In this document: positions 1-8,813 of the stretch, piece after piece
Layout of the letters: each line of letters opens with the position of its first letter
Numbering within the stretch: the first letter of the stretch is position 1
Assembly: GCF_028829235.1 (NCBI RefSeq)
Contig: NZ_JAIWJY010000008.1
Location: 1-64,000 of the forward strand
Direction of reading: 5' to 3'
Source of the DNA: Tenacibaculum larymnensis
GTDB taxonomy: Bacteria > Bacteroidota > Bacteroidia > Flavobacteriales > Flavobacteriaceae
Length of the DNA: 64,000 nt
Made by a program: the position numbers and the translations under genes
Notes under the pieces: generated by a model
What the model saw: only the letters and a program-made list of their open reading frames with translations
What the model was told of the DNA's origin: nothing
The model's database searches: none

Positions 1-2
1 CG

Positions 3-1406
3 GTAACGGTAACAGTAAATGGTACAACAGCTCCAGATGCAGGAACCAACGGAACATTAACAATCTGTGAAGGAACAACAGTAACAGAAACGCAGTTATT
101 TGCAGAGTTAGGGGGGACGCCAGATACAGGTGGTACTTGGTCACCAGCCTTAGCGGGAGCAGGAACCTATACCTATACAGTATCAGCAACGAGTTCATGT
201 ACAAGTGAAGCTACATCTGAAGTAGTGGTAACAGAAGAGGCTGTTCCTTCTATACCTTCTATATCAGTTGAAAGAGCTACATGTTCAACACCAGGTAGGG
301 CTATAATTACTAATTACGATTCAAGTTTAACTTATGTTTTCAATGATTCAACATTAGCGGTTGATGAAAACGGTATAATTAACGGTTATAATTTTGGAGT
401 TACTTATACAGTAAGTGTGAGTAGTAGTTGCGGTAGAGGATCTTCTGAAGATTTTGTAGTAAATGGTAGATTATCAGGAGAAGATTGTATTGATACAGAT
501 AACGATGGTATACCAGATGCTATGGATGTGGATGATGATAATGATGGTATACCAGATGTAGAAGAAGGTGATGGTTTGGTAGATACAGATAATGATGGGG
601 TTCCAGATTCATTAGATTTAGATTCAGATAACGATGGTATTAATGACGTAATAGAAGGTGGAGATGGAGATTTAGACACTAACGGAGATGGTGTTATCGA
701 TTCTAATGATTCAGGGTATACAGATGCTAATGGAGATGGACAGGCTGACGATTCAGTAGATAATAATGAAGAACCAGATACAGATGGAGATGGTATTCCT
801 GATTACCAAGATTTAGATAGTGATGATGATGGTATTAATGACGTTGTAGAAGGAGGAAATTCTGATGAAGATGGAGATGGTCAAGTAGACAATCCTTATG
901 AAGATACGGATGGAGACGGTATAGCTGATAGTGTAGATGGATTTGACGGTCATGGAGATGCCAATTCTCCAGATAATAATACAGATCCAATAGATCCTAA
1001 TAGTGGAGGAAACGGTGTAGTTGATGATAGTGGAATAGATTCAGATGGAGATGGTATAGCTGATAGTGTAGATGGATTAGAAGGCTTTGGTGATGCTATT
1101 AATGAAGACACTTGTGTAAAAGTTAATAATCTGATGAGTCCAAATGGAGATTCAGCTAACAGTTATTTGCATATCGACTGTATAGAAAATTTCCCTAGTA
1201 ATGCTATTGAAATTTTTAATAGATGGGGTAATACAGTATATAGAGCAAAAGGGTATAATAATAGTAGTATTGTGTTCAGAGGGATTTCTGAAGGAAGAGC
1301 AAATATAAATGTAGGTGATAAATTGCCAGTTGGAACATACTTCTATATTTTAGACCTTGGAAACGGAAGCAAAGTTAAAAAAGGCTGGATTTACATTAAT
1401 AGATAA
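3..1406 (+). CDS. Surface adhesin with TSP3 repeats and T9SS type B sorting domain (5' end outside window)
   Basis: The frame is open to the left edge, so only the C-terminal ~467 residues are seen. They start with an Ig/PKD-like adhesin repeat (TWSPALAGAGTYTYTVSA). Bases ~489-1090 then encode eleven Asp-rich loops of the form DxDxDGxxD, the thrombospondin type 3 calcium-binding pattern. From ~1110 comes the gliding-motility-associated C-terminal domain (SPNGDSANSYL, EIFNRWGNTVY, GTYFYILDLGNG, ending KKGWIYINR). In this family that domain targets a protein through the type IX secretion system to the cell surface. A PorP/SprF gene follows after 21 bp, the arrangement known for SprB-type gliding adhesins. 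Whether this protein is SprB itself cannot be told from the fragment. Near-identical DNA repeats at about 908-942 and 1042-1077 suggest recent internal duplication. Confidence 0.9.
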   Translation, partial: VTVTVNGTTAPDAGTNGTLTICEGTTVTETQLFAELGGTPDTGGTWSPALAGAGTYTYTVSATSSCTSEATSEVVVTEEAVPSIPSISVERATCSTPGRAIITNYDSSLTYVFNDSTLAVDENGIINGYNFGVTYTVSVSSSCGRGSSEDFVVNGRLSGEDCIDTDNDGIPDAMDVDDDNDGIPDVEEGDGLVDTDNDGVPDSLDLDSDNDGINDVIEGGDGDLDTNGDGVIDSNDSGYTDANGDGQADDSVDNNEEPDTDGDGIPDYQDLDSDDDGINDVVEGGNSDEDGDGQVDNPYEDTDGDGIADSVDGFDGHGDANSPDNNTDPIDPNSGGNGVVDDSGIDSDGDGIADSVDGLEGFGDAINEDTCVKVNNLMSPNGDSANSYLHIDCIENFPSNAIEIFNRWGNTVYRAKGYNNSSIVFRGISEGRANINVGDKLPVGTYFYILDLGNGSKVKKGWIYINR

Positions 1407-1427
1407 TCTGGATTTATAAAAAGACTG

Positions 1428-2369
1428 ATGAATAAAAGTTTTAATCAAATGAAATTATATTTAAGTTTAATCTTAATATGTGTAATGAGTATCTGTATAA
1501 CTACAGATATTCATGCACAACAAGACCCTCAGTATACACAGTATATGTATAATACTATGAATGTGAACCCTGCTTATGCAGGATCAAGAGGGCATACAGT
1601 AATCACTGCCTTAGGTAGAATGCAATGGGTAGGTTTTGAGGGAGCACCTAATACCCAAAATTTATCTTATGATACTCCTTTAGGGTATTCAGGGTTAGGA
1701 TTAGGAGTTAATTTAATGAATGATCAAGTAGGTCCTTCTAGTGAAATATATTTAGATGCTAATGTTTCTTATAATATTCAAACTGGACAAGAAGGAAATT
1801 TAGCTTTTGGTTTACGTTTAGGAGGTAGGTTATTAAATATAGATTGGTCAAAAGGAACCTATAAAGATGATGAAGTAGTTTTTCAAGATAATATCAATAA
1901 GTTCTTACCAACAGTTGGAGCAGGTATTTATTATCACCAACCACAGTGGTATGTCGGATTATCGGTACCAAATATTTTAAGAATGGAGCATTACGATGCC
2001 GATACTCCAGGTGAAGTAGCTGTAGAAAGAATGCACTTTTTCTTAATAGCAGGATATGTTTTTGATATAAATGAAGACTTAAAGTTTAAACCAGCTGCTT
2101 TACTAAAAGGAGTTTCTGGAGCTCCACTATCATTAGATATCTCAGCAAATTTATTGTTTAATGAGAAATTTAGAGTTGGAGCTTCATGGAGATGGGATGA
2201 TTCTGTAAGTGCACTTTTAGGTTTTCAAGCAACAGATTCTTTGCTTATAGGATACTCATATGATTTAACAACATCAAACTATAATGTAACAAATTCGGGA
2301 ACACACGAAATCATGTTACAATATGAAATATTTAAAGATATTAGATATAGGTCCCCAAGATTCTTCTAA
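1428..2369 (+). CDS. PorP/SprF family type IX secretion outer-membrane protein
   Basis: This 313-residue protein has an N-terminal signal peptide ending near HAQQ, followed by the family signature DPQYTQYMYNTMNVNPAYAG. The rest is alternating beta-strand sequence expected of a 14-strand outer-membrane barrel. PorP/SprF proteins are needed to export or attach a partner T9SS type B adhesin encoded next to them, here the gene 21 bp upstream. A second ATG at codon 8 (base 1449, MKLYLSLIL) would give a more typical signal peptide and may be the true start. The next gene starts 11 bp downstream, so the three genes look like one operon. Confidence 0.92.
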   Translation: MNKSFNQMKLYLSLILICVMSICITTDIHAQQDPQYTQYMYNTMNVNPAYAGSRGHTVITALGRMQWVGFEGAPNTQNLSYDTPLGYSGLGLGVNLMNDQVGPSSEIYLDANVSYNIQTGQEGNLAFGLRLGGRLLNIDWSKGTYKDDEVVFQDNINKFLPTVGAGIYYHQPQWYVGLSVPNILRMEHYDADTPGEVAVERMHFFLIAGYVFDINEDLKFKPAALLKGVSGAPLSLDISANLLFNEKFRVGASWRWDDSVSALLGFQATDSLLIGYSYDLTTSNYNVTNSGTHEIMLQYEIFKDIRYRSPRFF

Positions 2370-2380
2370 AAAAGAGAAAA

Positions 2381-4537
2381 ATGAGTTTTAAAAAATTACT
2401 AGTGCTAACAATGCTGTTAGTATTGGCAGTAAATGTTTTTGGTCAAAGTAGAAAAGTAGCAGATCGTTATTTTGAAGAGTTTTCTTATGTTCAATCAGCT
2501 AAATTGTATAAAGATTTAGTATTAATTAAAGGAGATAGTTCTCAACATGTATTAAGTAGATTGGCAGAATCTTACTATAACAATTCAGATACTGAAAAAG
2601 CAGAAGTTTGGTATCAAAAACTTATTTCTAATTTTGATGAGAAGGTTGAAGAAAAACACTTATTTAAGTACGCTCAAGCTTTGAGGAGTAATGGAAAGTA
2701 TAAAAAATCAGATTCTATATTTTTAAAATTAGCACAATCTCAAAAAAGTAGTCTAAATGAAGAACTTAAAAAGGATAGTTACTTATTAGATTACAATAGT
2801 CAAGAAAAAAGGATAGGAGTAAGAAATCTGGCAATAAATACACCATACTCAGATTTTGGAGGGTTCTTATTGAATGGAAAATCATATTTTACATCCGCTG
2901 TACCTAATGATTCAAAAAGACAAAAAATATATAAATGGAACAACCAACCATTTTTAAATATTTACAAGGCAGAAGAGGATATACAAACATTAGAAGGTAG
3001 TAAACAAGATACTATTTTAGTTTTAGGTAACGTTCAAAAGCTTGGAGAACCAATAGCTTCTGAATTACATGAATCAACACCTGTTTTTACAAAAGATGGA
3101 AAGACTATTTACTTTACAAGAAATAATTCAGAAGGAAAAAGAGCAAGAAAAAGTAAGAAAAACACTTCTAACTTAAAAATTTATAAAGCTAGTTATGTAA
3201 ATGGTTATTGGGTTAATGTTAAAGAATTGCCATTTAATAATGATGAGTATTCAACAGGGCATCCAGCCTTAAGTCCAGATGAAAAAACATTATATTTTGT
3301 TTCTAATATGCCTGGAGGTTATGGACAATCTGATATTTATAAAGTAGCTATCAAAGGTAAAGATGAGTACGGAGAACCAGAAAATTTAGGAAGCTCTGTA
3401 AATACACCAGAAAAAGAAGTCTTTCCTTATGTAGGAAATGATAATGTATTGTATTTTTCTTCCAATGGGCATTTAGGTTTAGGACTTCTTGATATTTTTC
3501 AAGCAAAAATTAAAGAAGATGGTACATTATCCTCACCAGAAAATTTAGGGTATCCATTCAATAGTAAAAAAGATGACTTTTCTTTTTTTATAAGTAATAA
3601 TGGTAAAAGAGGTTTCTTTTCGTCAAACAGAGAAAAAGGAAAAGGAGATGATGATATTTATAGTTTCTTTATCTACACAGATCCACCTGTTTGTACACAA
3701 ATTGTTAGAGGAGTAATAAAGAACAATAAAACAAATACTCCAGTAGATGCAGCAGTAATAAAGTTAATTAATAAAGAAAAAGAAATTATAGCAGAAACAA
3801 TTTCTGATGGTTCAGGTAATTATACTTTTAAAGATGTACCGTGTAATAATACTTATACAATTACGGCAACTAAATTAGATCATAGATCAGGTAGAAGTGT
3901 TGTTTCAACTACTAGTAAAAGAAGTGATGAAGTTACAGCAAATCTTAAGTTAACACCATTAATTATAGGAAACCAAATAGTAATAAAACCTATTTACTTT
4001 GACTATGACAAGTCTGTTATAAGAGAAGATGCAGAATATGAGTTAGAAAATATTGTAACAGTAATGACAAACCACCCTGAATTAGTGATAAAAATAGAAT
4101 CACATACGGATAGTCGTGGTCATAGAGATTATAATAGAATGTTATCAGATAAAAGAGCAAAATCTACTAGAGATTATATTTTGTCAAGAGGTATTGCTAG
4201 TAACAGAATTGAAAGCGCTATAGGGTATGGAGAAGATAAACCATTAAATGACTGTGTAGACGGAATAAGATGTTCTGAAGAAGAGTATCAATTAAACAGA
4301 CGTTCATATTTCTATATAGTAAAAGGAAGTGAATCTATAGAAATAAGGCAAGAACAAGAGAAGAAAAGAGTGAGAAAAAGAATGGCTACTAAAAAAAGCA
4401 ACTTTTTAGAGTTTTTAAGTAAGAATTTGAAGAGATCAGGAAGAGGTACAAGGCCTGAAAACAATAAGTGTTTTAAAGAAAAAGAAGAGGATTGCGATAG
4501 AATGAATAAAGAAATAAAAGTGAATTATAAGAATTAA
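2381..4537 (+). CDS. OmpA-family protein with TPR, PD40 propeller and carboxypeptidase-regulatory domains
   Basis: This 718-residue exported protein has a signal peptide (residues 1-21), a TPR-like helical region (~25-130), four PD40/WD40-like propeller blades (~215-400, for example SPDEKTLYFVSN and SNGKRGFF-like), a CarboxypepD_reg beta-sandwich (~440-525), and an OmpA peptidoglycan-binding domain (~535-650, with HTDSRG and NRRS). This is the usual protein encoded after PorP/SprF in flavobacteria and probably anchors the adhesin apparatus to peptidoglycan. Past the OmpA domain there is an extra Lys/Arg-rich tail of ~65 residues (RVRKRMATKK). A strong terminator follows, closing the operon. 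Confidence 0.9.
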   Translation: MSFKKLLVLTMLLVLAVNVFGQSRKVADRYFEEFSYVQSAKLYKDLVLIKGDSSQHVLSRLAESYYNNSDTEKAEVWYQKLISNFDEKVEEKHLFKYAQALRSNGKYKKSDSIFLKLAQSQKSSLNEELKKDSYLLDYNSQEKRIGVRNLAINTPYSDFGGFLLNGKSYFTSAVPNDSKRQKIYKWNNQPFLNIYKAEEDIQTLEGSKQDTILVLGNVQKLGEPIASELHESTPVFTKDGKTIYFTRNNSEGKRARKSKKNTSNLKIYKASYVNGYWVNVKELPFNNDEYSTGHPALSPDEKTLYFVSNMPGGYGQSDIYKVAIKGKDEYGEPENLGSSVNTPEKEVFPYVGNDNVLYFSSNGHLGLGLLDIFQAKIKEDGTLSSPENLGYPFNSKKDDFSFFISNNGKRGFFSSNREKGKGDDDIYSFFIYTDPPVCTQIVRGVIKNNKTNTPVDAAVIKLINKEKEIIAETISDGSGNYTFKDVPCNNTYTITATKLDHRSGRSVVSTTSKRSDEVTANLKLTPLIIGNQIVIKPIYFDYDKSVIREDAEYELENIVTVMTNHPELVIKIESHTDSRGHRDYNRMLSDKRAKSTRDYILSRGIASNRIESAIGYGEDKPLNDCVDGIRCSEEEYQLNRRSYFYIVKGSESIEIRQEQEKKRVRKRMATKKSNFLEFLSKNLKRSGRGTRPENNKCFKEKEEDCDRMNKEIKVNYKN

Positions 4538-4572
4538 GAATCTTACATAAATAATAGTAATATTATCAAGTT

Positions 4573-4603
4573 AAAAACTCCTTTTTAAAAAGGAGTTTTT
4601 TTA
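4573..4603 (+). terminator. Rho-independent terminator of the adhesin operon
   Basis: AAAAACTCCTTTTT is followed directly by its reverse complement and a T run. It lies 36 bp past the OmpA-family stop codon. Confidence 0.85.
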
Positions 4604-4676
4604 TTCATACAAGTATAATATTATGGAAAAAATTAAGTTATAAGGTTACATTAACTTATTATCATTATTATTAATT

Positions 4677-5546
4677 ATGAAGAAACTATTTATTCCTATG
4701 GCGTTATTGGCTTTAACAATGACGTCTTGTGTGTCAAAAAAGAAGTATGTTGAGTTAGAACAGAAGTACAATGATACAAGAGGAAATTTACAAAAAACAA
4801 CTCTAGAAAAGGAGCAACTTGAAGCAAAGTTTGCTAAAATAGAAAAGAGAGTTGATGACTACAATGACAAGATTAATTCATTAAGAAATGTAAATGAATC
4901 ACTCCATGAAGAAAATAGCGTAAAGTTAGATATGGTTGGTAATACAGCTGTTATTTCTAACTCTATGAAAGAAAAAATGAGAGAAACACTTAAAAATGTT
5001 GATCCAGCTGAGTTAGCAAATGCTAAAACATTGAAAGACTCGATGAATGTTGCAGTATCTTACAATCTTAAGAAATCAATTAATACATCAGAATTGGAAA
5101 ATGATGAAGATGTAAACATTGATATCGATCAAACGGTTGTGATGATTTCTGTTTCTGACAAGATGTTATTTAATACAGCAAGTTACAGAGTAAAAAGAAA
5201 TGCTAACAAATTAATAAAAAAGTTAGCTGATATTATTAACTCTGAACCAAGTATGGATGTTATGATCGAAGGACACACTGATGCTAGGTCATTTAACTCT
5301 GGAGTTTTACAAGATAACTGGGATTTAAGTGTTAAAAGAGCAACATCTATCGTTCGACTTTTAGAGAAAAAATATGGAGTCGATCCAAGCAGATTAATTG
5401 CATCGGGTAGAGGTAGTGCAATGCCGTTAGTAGATAATAATACTGCTTCTAATAGAGCAAAAAACAGAAGAACTAGAATTGTAATCTTACCAAACTTAGA
5501 TAAGTTTTTTGGTTTATTAGCTAAGGAAGAAAATATCAAACCTTAA
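4677..5546 (+). CDS. OmpA-family peptidoglycan-associated lipoprotein
   Basis: This 289-residue protein has a lipoprotein signal with lipobox MTSC (Cys at residue 18). A coiled coil follows at ~25-80, then a linker, then an OmpA domain from ~155 containing GHTDARS, ASGRG and NRAKNRRTRI, the peptidoglycan-binding signature. It should sit in the outer membrane and bind the cell wall. It stands alone between two terminators, so it is probably monocistronic. The long coiled coil distinguishes it from classical Pal. Confidence 0.88.
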   Translation: MKKLFIPMALLALTMTSCVSKKKYVELEQKYNDTRGNLQKTTLEKEQLEAKFAKIEKRVDDYNDKINSLRNVNESLHEENSVKLDMVGNTAVISNSMKEKMRETLKNVDPAELANAKTLKDSMNVAVSYNLKKSINTSELENDEDVNIDIDQTVVMISVSDKMLFNTASYRVKRNANKLIKKLADIINSEPSMDVMIEGHTDARSFNSGVLQDNWDLSVKRATSIVRLLEKKYGVDPSRLIASGRGSAMPLVDNNTASNRAKNRRTRIVILPNLDKFFGLLAKEENIKP

Positions 5547-5561
5547 TCATTTAAAAACAAC

Positions 5562-5588
5562 AAAAAGCCAGCATTATGCTGGCTTTTT
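5562..5588 (+). terminator. Rho-independent terminator after the OmpA lipoprotein gene
   Basis: The stem AAAAAGCCAGCA/TGCTGGCTTTTT has a 3-nt loop and starts 15 bp past the stop codon. Confidence 0.88.
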
Positions 5589-5665
5589 GCTTAAATAGCT
5601 ATAGTCCATAGTGACTTTGTAGTTGTTTAAGTGTCTTAGTATATATTAACCTATTTAATTAAATT

Positions 5666-5872
5666 ATGAAAAAACTATTGATTTTAACATTCGGAATTCT
5701 TTTTATGATTTCTTGTACAGATAAAAAGAAAGAACAAGAAGAAAAACAGAAAATTGAAGCAGCTATAAAAAAAATAGACTCTATTGAAAATGAGGTAAAA
5801 GCTGGCATCGATAAATTAAATGAAGCAACAAAGAAACTTGAAGAGCAGTTGCAAGAAATAGATAGTATATAA
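5666..5872 (+). CDS. Small coiled-coil lipoprotein
   Basis: This 68-residue protein has a lipoprotein signal peptide with lipobox MISC. The mature part is only ~50 residues, almost entirely Lys/Glu/Ile/Leu in heptad-like spacing, which predicts one continuous helix or coiled coil. It resembles Lpp-type small lipoproteins in layout but shows no recognisable homology. It is 18 bp upstream of another exported charged coiled-coil gene and probably co-transcribed with it. Confidence 0.75.
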   Translation: MKKLLILTFGILFMISCTDKKKEQEEKQKIEAAIKKIDSIENEVKAGIDKLNEATKKLEEQLQEIDSI

Positions 5873-5890
5873 ACTAAAAACTCAATCATT

Positions 5891-6529
5891 ATGAAAAACA
5901 TAAAACTGATAGCATCAATCGTAATGCTTTTTGCATTTATAGGAACTCAACAAACATTTGCCCAAGGAAAGGGTAAAGGAAAAGAAAAAAGTGTAGAGGT
6001 AAAGCAAAAAGGAAAGGATAAATCCGAAGAGATAAAAGAAGAACTTGAGCAAGAAGTAGAAGATGTAAAAGAAAAAGGGAAAGACAAAGCTCAAGAAATG
6101 AAGAAGGAAAAAGAGCTAAAAGAGAAAAAAGGTAAAAAGCAGAAAAAAGAACTAAAGGCAGATAAAGAGAAAAAAGGAAAAGTTAATGCCTATGGTCGAG
6201 ATAAGGATGGAATGAGCGGAAGAGAATTTGGAAAAATGAGATCAAATGAAGCTAAGCAAAGAATTGAAGAGCAAGAAAAAAACATTCGTGATAGCGAAGG
6301 TGTTTTAAATAGAGGAAGAGAAAAGGTTAAAAAAGCTCAAGAAAGAATAAAAGAAGCTAAAGAGAATAAAGAAATCTCGGATGAAGAAGCTAAAGAAAAA
6401 GAAAAAGTAGTTCGCAAAGCTAATGAAAGACTTAGTGAGTTAGATAAAAAGATTCAAGAGCAAAAAGAAAAAGTTAAAAAAGAGAAAGAAGCTCTAAAGA
6501 AAATATTATTTCCAGAAGATAAGAAATAG
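5891..6529 (+). CDS. Exported Lys/Glu-rich coiled-coil protein
   Basis: The 212-residue product has a signal peptide (cleavage near TFAQG). The mature protein is dominated by Lys and Glu, with repeated KGKDK and KEK units (residues 25-95) and a second helical block (~110-205). A short non-repetitive segment, NAYGRDKDGMSGREFGKMR, separates them. I recognise no enzyme or binding domain. Its charge and helicity suggest an extended periplasmic or surface spacer. It shares its operon with the small lipoprotein upstream, and a terminator follows. Confidence 0.75.
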   Translation: MKNIKLIASIVMLFAFIGTQQTFAQGKGKGKEKSVEVKQKGKDKSEEIKEELEQEVEDVKEKGKDKAQEMKKEKELKEKKGKKQKKELKADKEKKGKVNAYGRDKDGMSGREFGKMRSNEAKQRIEEQEKNIRDSEGVLNRGREKVKKAQERIKEAKENKEISDEEAKEKEKVVRKANERLSELDKKIQEQKEKVKKEKEALKKILFPEDKK

Positions 6530-6550
6530 TAATAAAATAGTATAGTAATA

Positions 6551-6587
6551 AAAAGAGGTAGTTAATTATTAACCACCTCTTTTTTTG
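6551..6587 (+). terminator. Terminator after the charged coiled-coil gene
   Basis: The near-perfect inverted repeat AAAAGAGGT...ACCTCTTTT is followed by a T run, 21 bp past the stop codon. Confidence 0.8.
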
Positions 6588-6610
6588 TTTTAAGTGAATC
6601 GATTACTAAG

Positions 6611-6630
6611 TATTGTATTGTATTGTATTG
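6611..6630. repeat. Pentanucleotide tandem repeat (TATTG)x4
   Basis: Four perfect TATTG units lie in the 270-bp intergenic region 6530-6798, which otherwise holds only the two terminators. No gene start is within 1 kb on the plus strand. Confidence 0.8.
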
Positions 6631-6739
6631 TGTCGTTATTTAAAAGTATACTGTACTGTATAATTTATTTGTGTTAAAGCTTAGTTACATATAAGTTAAG
6701 TAAGGTTAAATAGTATTGTAAAAACTATTTGGACAAAAA

Positions 6740-6778
6740 GAAAAGAGCTTCTAATTTAATTAGAAGCTCTTTTTTTAT
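6740..6778. terminator. Terminator downstream of the first TonB-like gene, probably bidirectional
   Basis: The stem AAGAGCTTCTAA/TTAGAAGCTCTT has A residues on the left and T residues on the right, so it can act in both directions. It lies 21 bp past the minus-strand stop at 6799. Confidence 0.8.
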
Positions 6779-6798
6779 ATAAACACTTTTAAGAGTTG

Positions 6799-7929
6799 TT
6801 ATTCATGTAATTTGAAGTTAACAGGAATGTAATATTCAACATTAGCTGTCTTACCATTATGCTCTGCTGGAACAAATTTAGGTAACTTAGAAACCATCCT
6901 TTTAGCTTCTTGTTCTAATAATTGACCATTCTCAGGACCTTTCATCTTAATATTAGTTACTTCTCCTTTTTTGTCAATTATAAAGCGTACCCAAACTCTA
7001 CCTTCAATGTTTTGTTCAGCAGCAGCAGCAGGATAGTTAAAGTTTCTTTGAATATGGCTAACCATTCTTTCGTTGAAACATGTTAATTTTTGCATATCTG
7101 GAACTTTTGTACAAGCTTTGAATTGAGGAATACTCTGTACTTCAACAAACTTCACAAAATCAGTAATAACCTTTTCCTTTTTAACAACGTTAGAACTTTT
7201 CTTAGCAACAACCTTGTTAGTACTTCTTCTAGATGAAGAACTGTTATTTGTTGCTCCTGGAGCTTTAAAAGTAATAGGAACTCCATATTTTACTTTTACA
7301 GTTCTACCATTATGTTTTCCAGGAATAAACTTAGGAAGATCATTAATAATTCTTTCAGCTTCTTTCTCTAAAGATTCACCACCTTTAGGTCCACGCATTA
7401 AAATATCTTCAACATTTCCTTGCTCGTTTATAGTAAACTGAACTAAAACTCTACCTTGTATTCCTGCATCAATTGCTTCTTGAGGATAGTTAAAATTCTT
7501 AATAATGTGTTTAGTCATATTAGTTTCAAAACACTTTGCTTGTTTAATTAAAGGAACGTTGTTACATTTACTAAACAAAGGAATTTCTTCTACTAAATTA
7601 AATGGTACTTTCTCAATAGTTGAAGAGTTGTCTTCTAACTCAAGTTTACCAATTAATAAAGATTTCTTTTTAATATCAGCTACCTTTTGTGAAGAATTAA
7701 TACCTCCAATAGCAGAGACAGCTTCTTTGTTCTTACGAACAACACGTCGTCTAGTAGAGACTTCAATAGATAGTTGTTTTTTTGCACCATTATCGGTGTC
7801 TTCGATTGCACATTTTGTGATACTGTTCGGATCTGCGATTTGTTCATCTGGAGTAGTACATACTTCCTGTCCTACAGCCGCTAAAGAAAGTAGCATGGCA
7901 GCTACTACTGAGGGGAATTTTTTAATCAT
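6799..7929 (-). CDS. Secreted protein with two TonB C-terminal domains
   Basis: The 376-residue product has a signal peptide (cleavage near AVGQE) instead of the membrane anchor of classical TonB. After a short module CTTPDEQ...ITKC and a basic linker come two TonB C-terminal domains, at ~110-222 and ~260-374. Each begins with paired cysteines (CNNVPLIKQAKC, CTKVPDMQKLTC) and has FNYPxxA, GRVxVxFxI and LPKFxP motifs. Classical TonB couples ExbBD to outer-membrane receptors. With no anchor and two domains, this protein more likely acts as a periplasmic binding or adaptor protein. It heads a row of three paralogues on the same strand. Confidence 0.85.
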   Translation of the reverse strand: MIKKFPSVVAAMLLSLAAVGQEVCTTPDEQIADPNSITKCAIEDTDNGAKKQLSIEVSTRRRVVRKNKEAVSAIGGINSSQKVADIKKKSLLIGKLELEDNSSTIEKVPFNLVEEIPLFSKCNNVPLIKQAKCFETNMTKHIIKNFNYPQEAIDAGIQGRVLVQFTINEQGNVEDILMRGPKGGESLEKEAERIINDLPKFIPGKHNGRTVKVKYGVPITFKAPGATNNSSSSRRSTNKVVAKKSSNVVKKEKVITDFVKFVEVQSIPQFKACTKVPDMQKLTCFNERMVSHIQRNFNYPAAAAEQNIEGRVWVRFIIDKKGEVTNIKMKGPENGQLLEQEAKRMVSKLPKFVPAEHNGKTANVEYYIPVNFKLHE

Positions 7930-8009
7930 TGTGCTCTAATTTTAAGTGTTTGGTGAAGTTAATTAAACGTTAACTAACGCTGTAAATATAAATAAAAAAT
8001 AGAATATAA

Positions 8010-8017
8010 CAAATTTA
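8010..8017 (-). promoter_or_regulatory. Promoter -7 box (TAAATTTG) for the double TonB gene
   Basis: The box matches the Bacteroidetes TAnnTTTG consensus on the minus strand, 80 bp from the start codon. I see no good -33 TTG at the usual distance. Confidence 0.5.
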
Positions 8018-8077
8018 TTCTGTTATTCAGTTGACTAGAGTGTTAATAACCAAAAAAAGAACGAGTAAAAATTAGTT

Positions 8078-8740
8078 TTAAGGTACTCTAAAAATTATTG
8101 GTAAAGCGTATTTTACATTAACAAAACTATCTTTATGGCTACCAGGAATAAATTTAGGAAGTGTATTAATTAGCCTATGTGCTTCCTTTTTTAAAAGGTC
8201 ACTATTTTCAGGGCCTTTTTTCTTTATATCAACAACATTACCTTCTTTATCAATTGTAAATTGCACTAAAATTTTGCCTTCAATTTTTTTTCGTAAAGCT
8301 TCTTTTGGATAATCAAAATTTCTAACGATATGTTTTATCATTTCTTTTTCAAAACACTTTGATTGTTGTAAAATAGGAGTGCTTTTACACTCATCAAACA
8401 AAGGAATTTGTTCTACTAAGTGAAAAGGAACTTTATCTAGAGAACTTAGGATATCTTCTTTTATATTTAACTTTTGAACAAGAGTGTTTTTACTTTTAAT
8501 TTCTTCAACTTTATTTGATTTAGTTGAAATAGCATTTGCTTTTCTAAGTTTACGATGTCTTTTTCTTGTTGAAATTTCTTTAACTTTTTCAGTTTCTAGA
8601 GCTTCTTTTACATCTTCTATAGAACATTTAGTAATACTAATAGTATTTAAATCTTGGATGTTTTCATTAGGAGTTTCACATTTTTCTTGAGAATAAGAAA
8701 ATGATATTGAAAATAAAAAAATGGTAAAGATATGTTTCAT
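8078..8740 (-). CDS. Secreted TonB C-terminal domain protein
   Basis: This 220-residue protein has a signal peptide (FSYSQE), the same N-terminal CETPNE...ITKC module as its neighbour, a basic linker (STRKRHRKLRK), and one TonB C-terminal domain (~115-219). That domain has a paired-cysteine lead-in (CKSTPILQQSKC), FDYPKEA, GKILVQFTID and LPKFIPG. It has no transmembrane anchor. The close match to the first domain of the downstream gene shows that the array arose by duplication. Confidence 0.85.
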   Translation of the reverse strand: MKHIFTIFLFSISFSYSQEKCETPNENIQDLNTISITKCSIEDVKEALETEKVKEISTRKRHRKLRKANAISTKSNKVEEIKSKNTLVQKLNIKEDILSSLDKVPFHLVEQIPLFDECKSTPILQQSKCFEKEMIKHIVRNFDYPKEALRKKIEGKILVQFTIDKEGNVVDIKKKGPENSDLLKKEAHRLINTLPKFIPGSHKDSFVNVKYALPIIFRVP

Positions 8741-8776
8741 TTGTGTGTGTTAAAGAGGAATTTTAAGGAGCACGAA

Positions 8777-8803
8777 AATAAAATTATCTGAAAACTCAGA
8801 TAA
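8777..8803 (-). terminator. Terminator after the third TonB-like gene
   Basis: The stem TTATCTGA/TCAGATAA has a 4-nt loop and is followed on the minus strand by TTTTATTTT, just past the stop at 8814. Confidence 0.65.
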
Positions 8804-8813
8804 ATATCTTATA

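Noticed and set aside
404..679. Minus-strand 91-codon frame rich in Ser/Pro inside the adhesin gene
   Set aside because: It is the antisense of the Asp/Gly TSP3 repeats. The sense frame has clear domains.
489..1090. Regularly spaced DNA repeats resembling a CRISPR array
   Set aside because: They are in-frame codons for calcium-binding loops with variable spacing, and no cas genes are near.
5183..5539. Minus-strand 118-codon frame opposite the OmpA lipoprotein
   Set aside because: It lies wholly inside a gene with a complete OmpA domain, with no promoter or start context.
7505..7939. Plus-strand 144-codon frame opposite the double TonB gene
   Set aside because: It is antisense to a well-supported coding region, has low-complexity composition and no domain.
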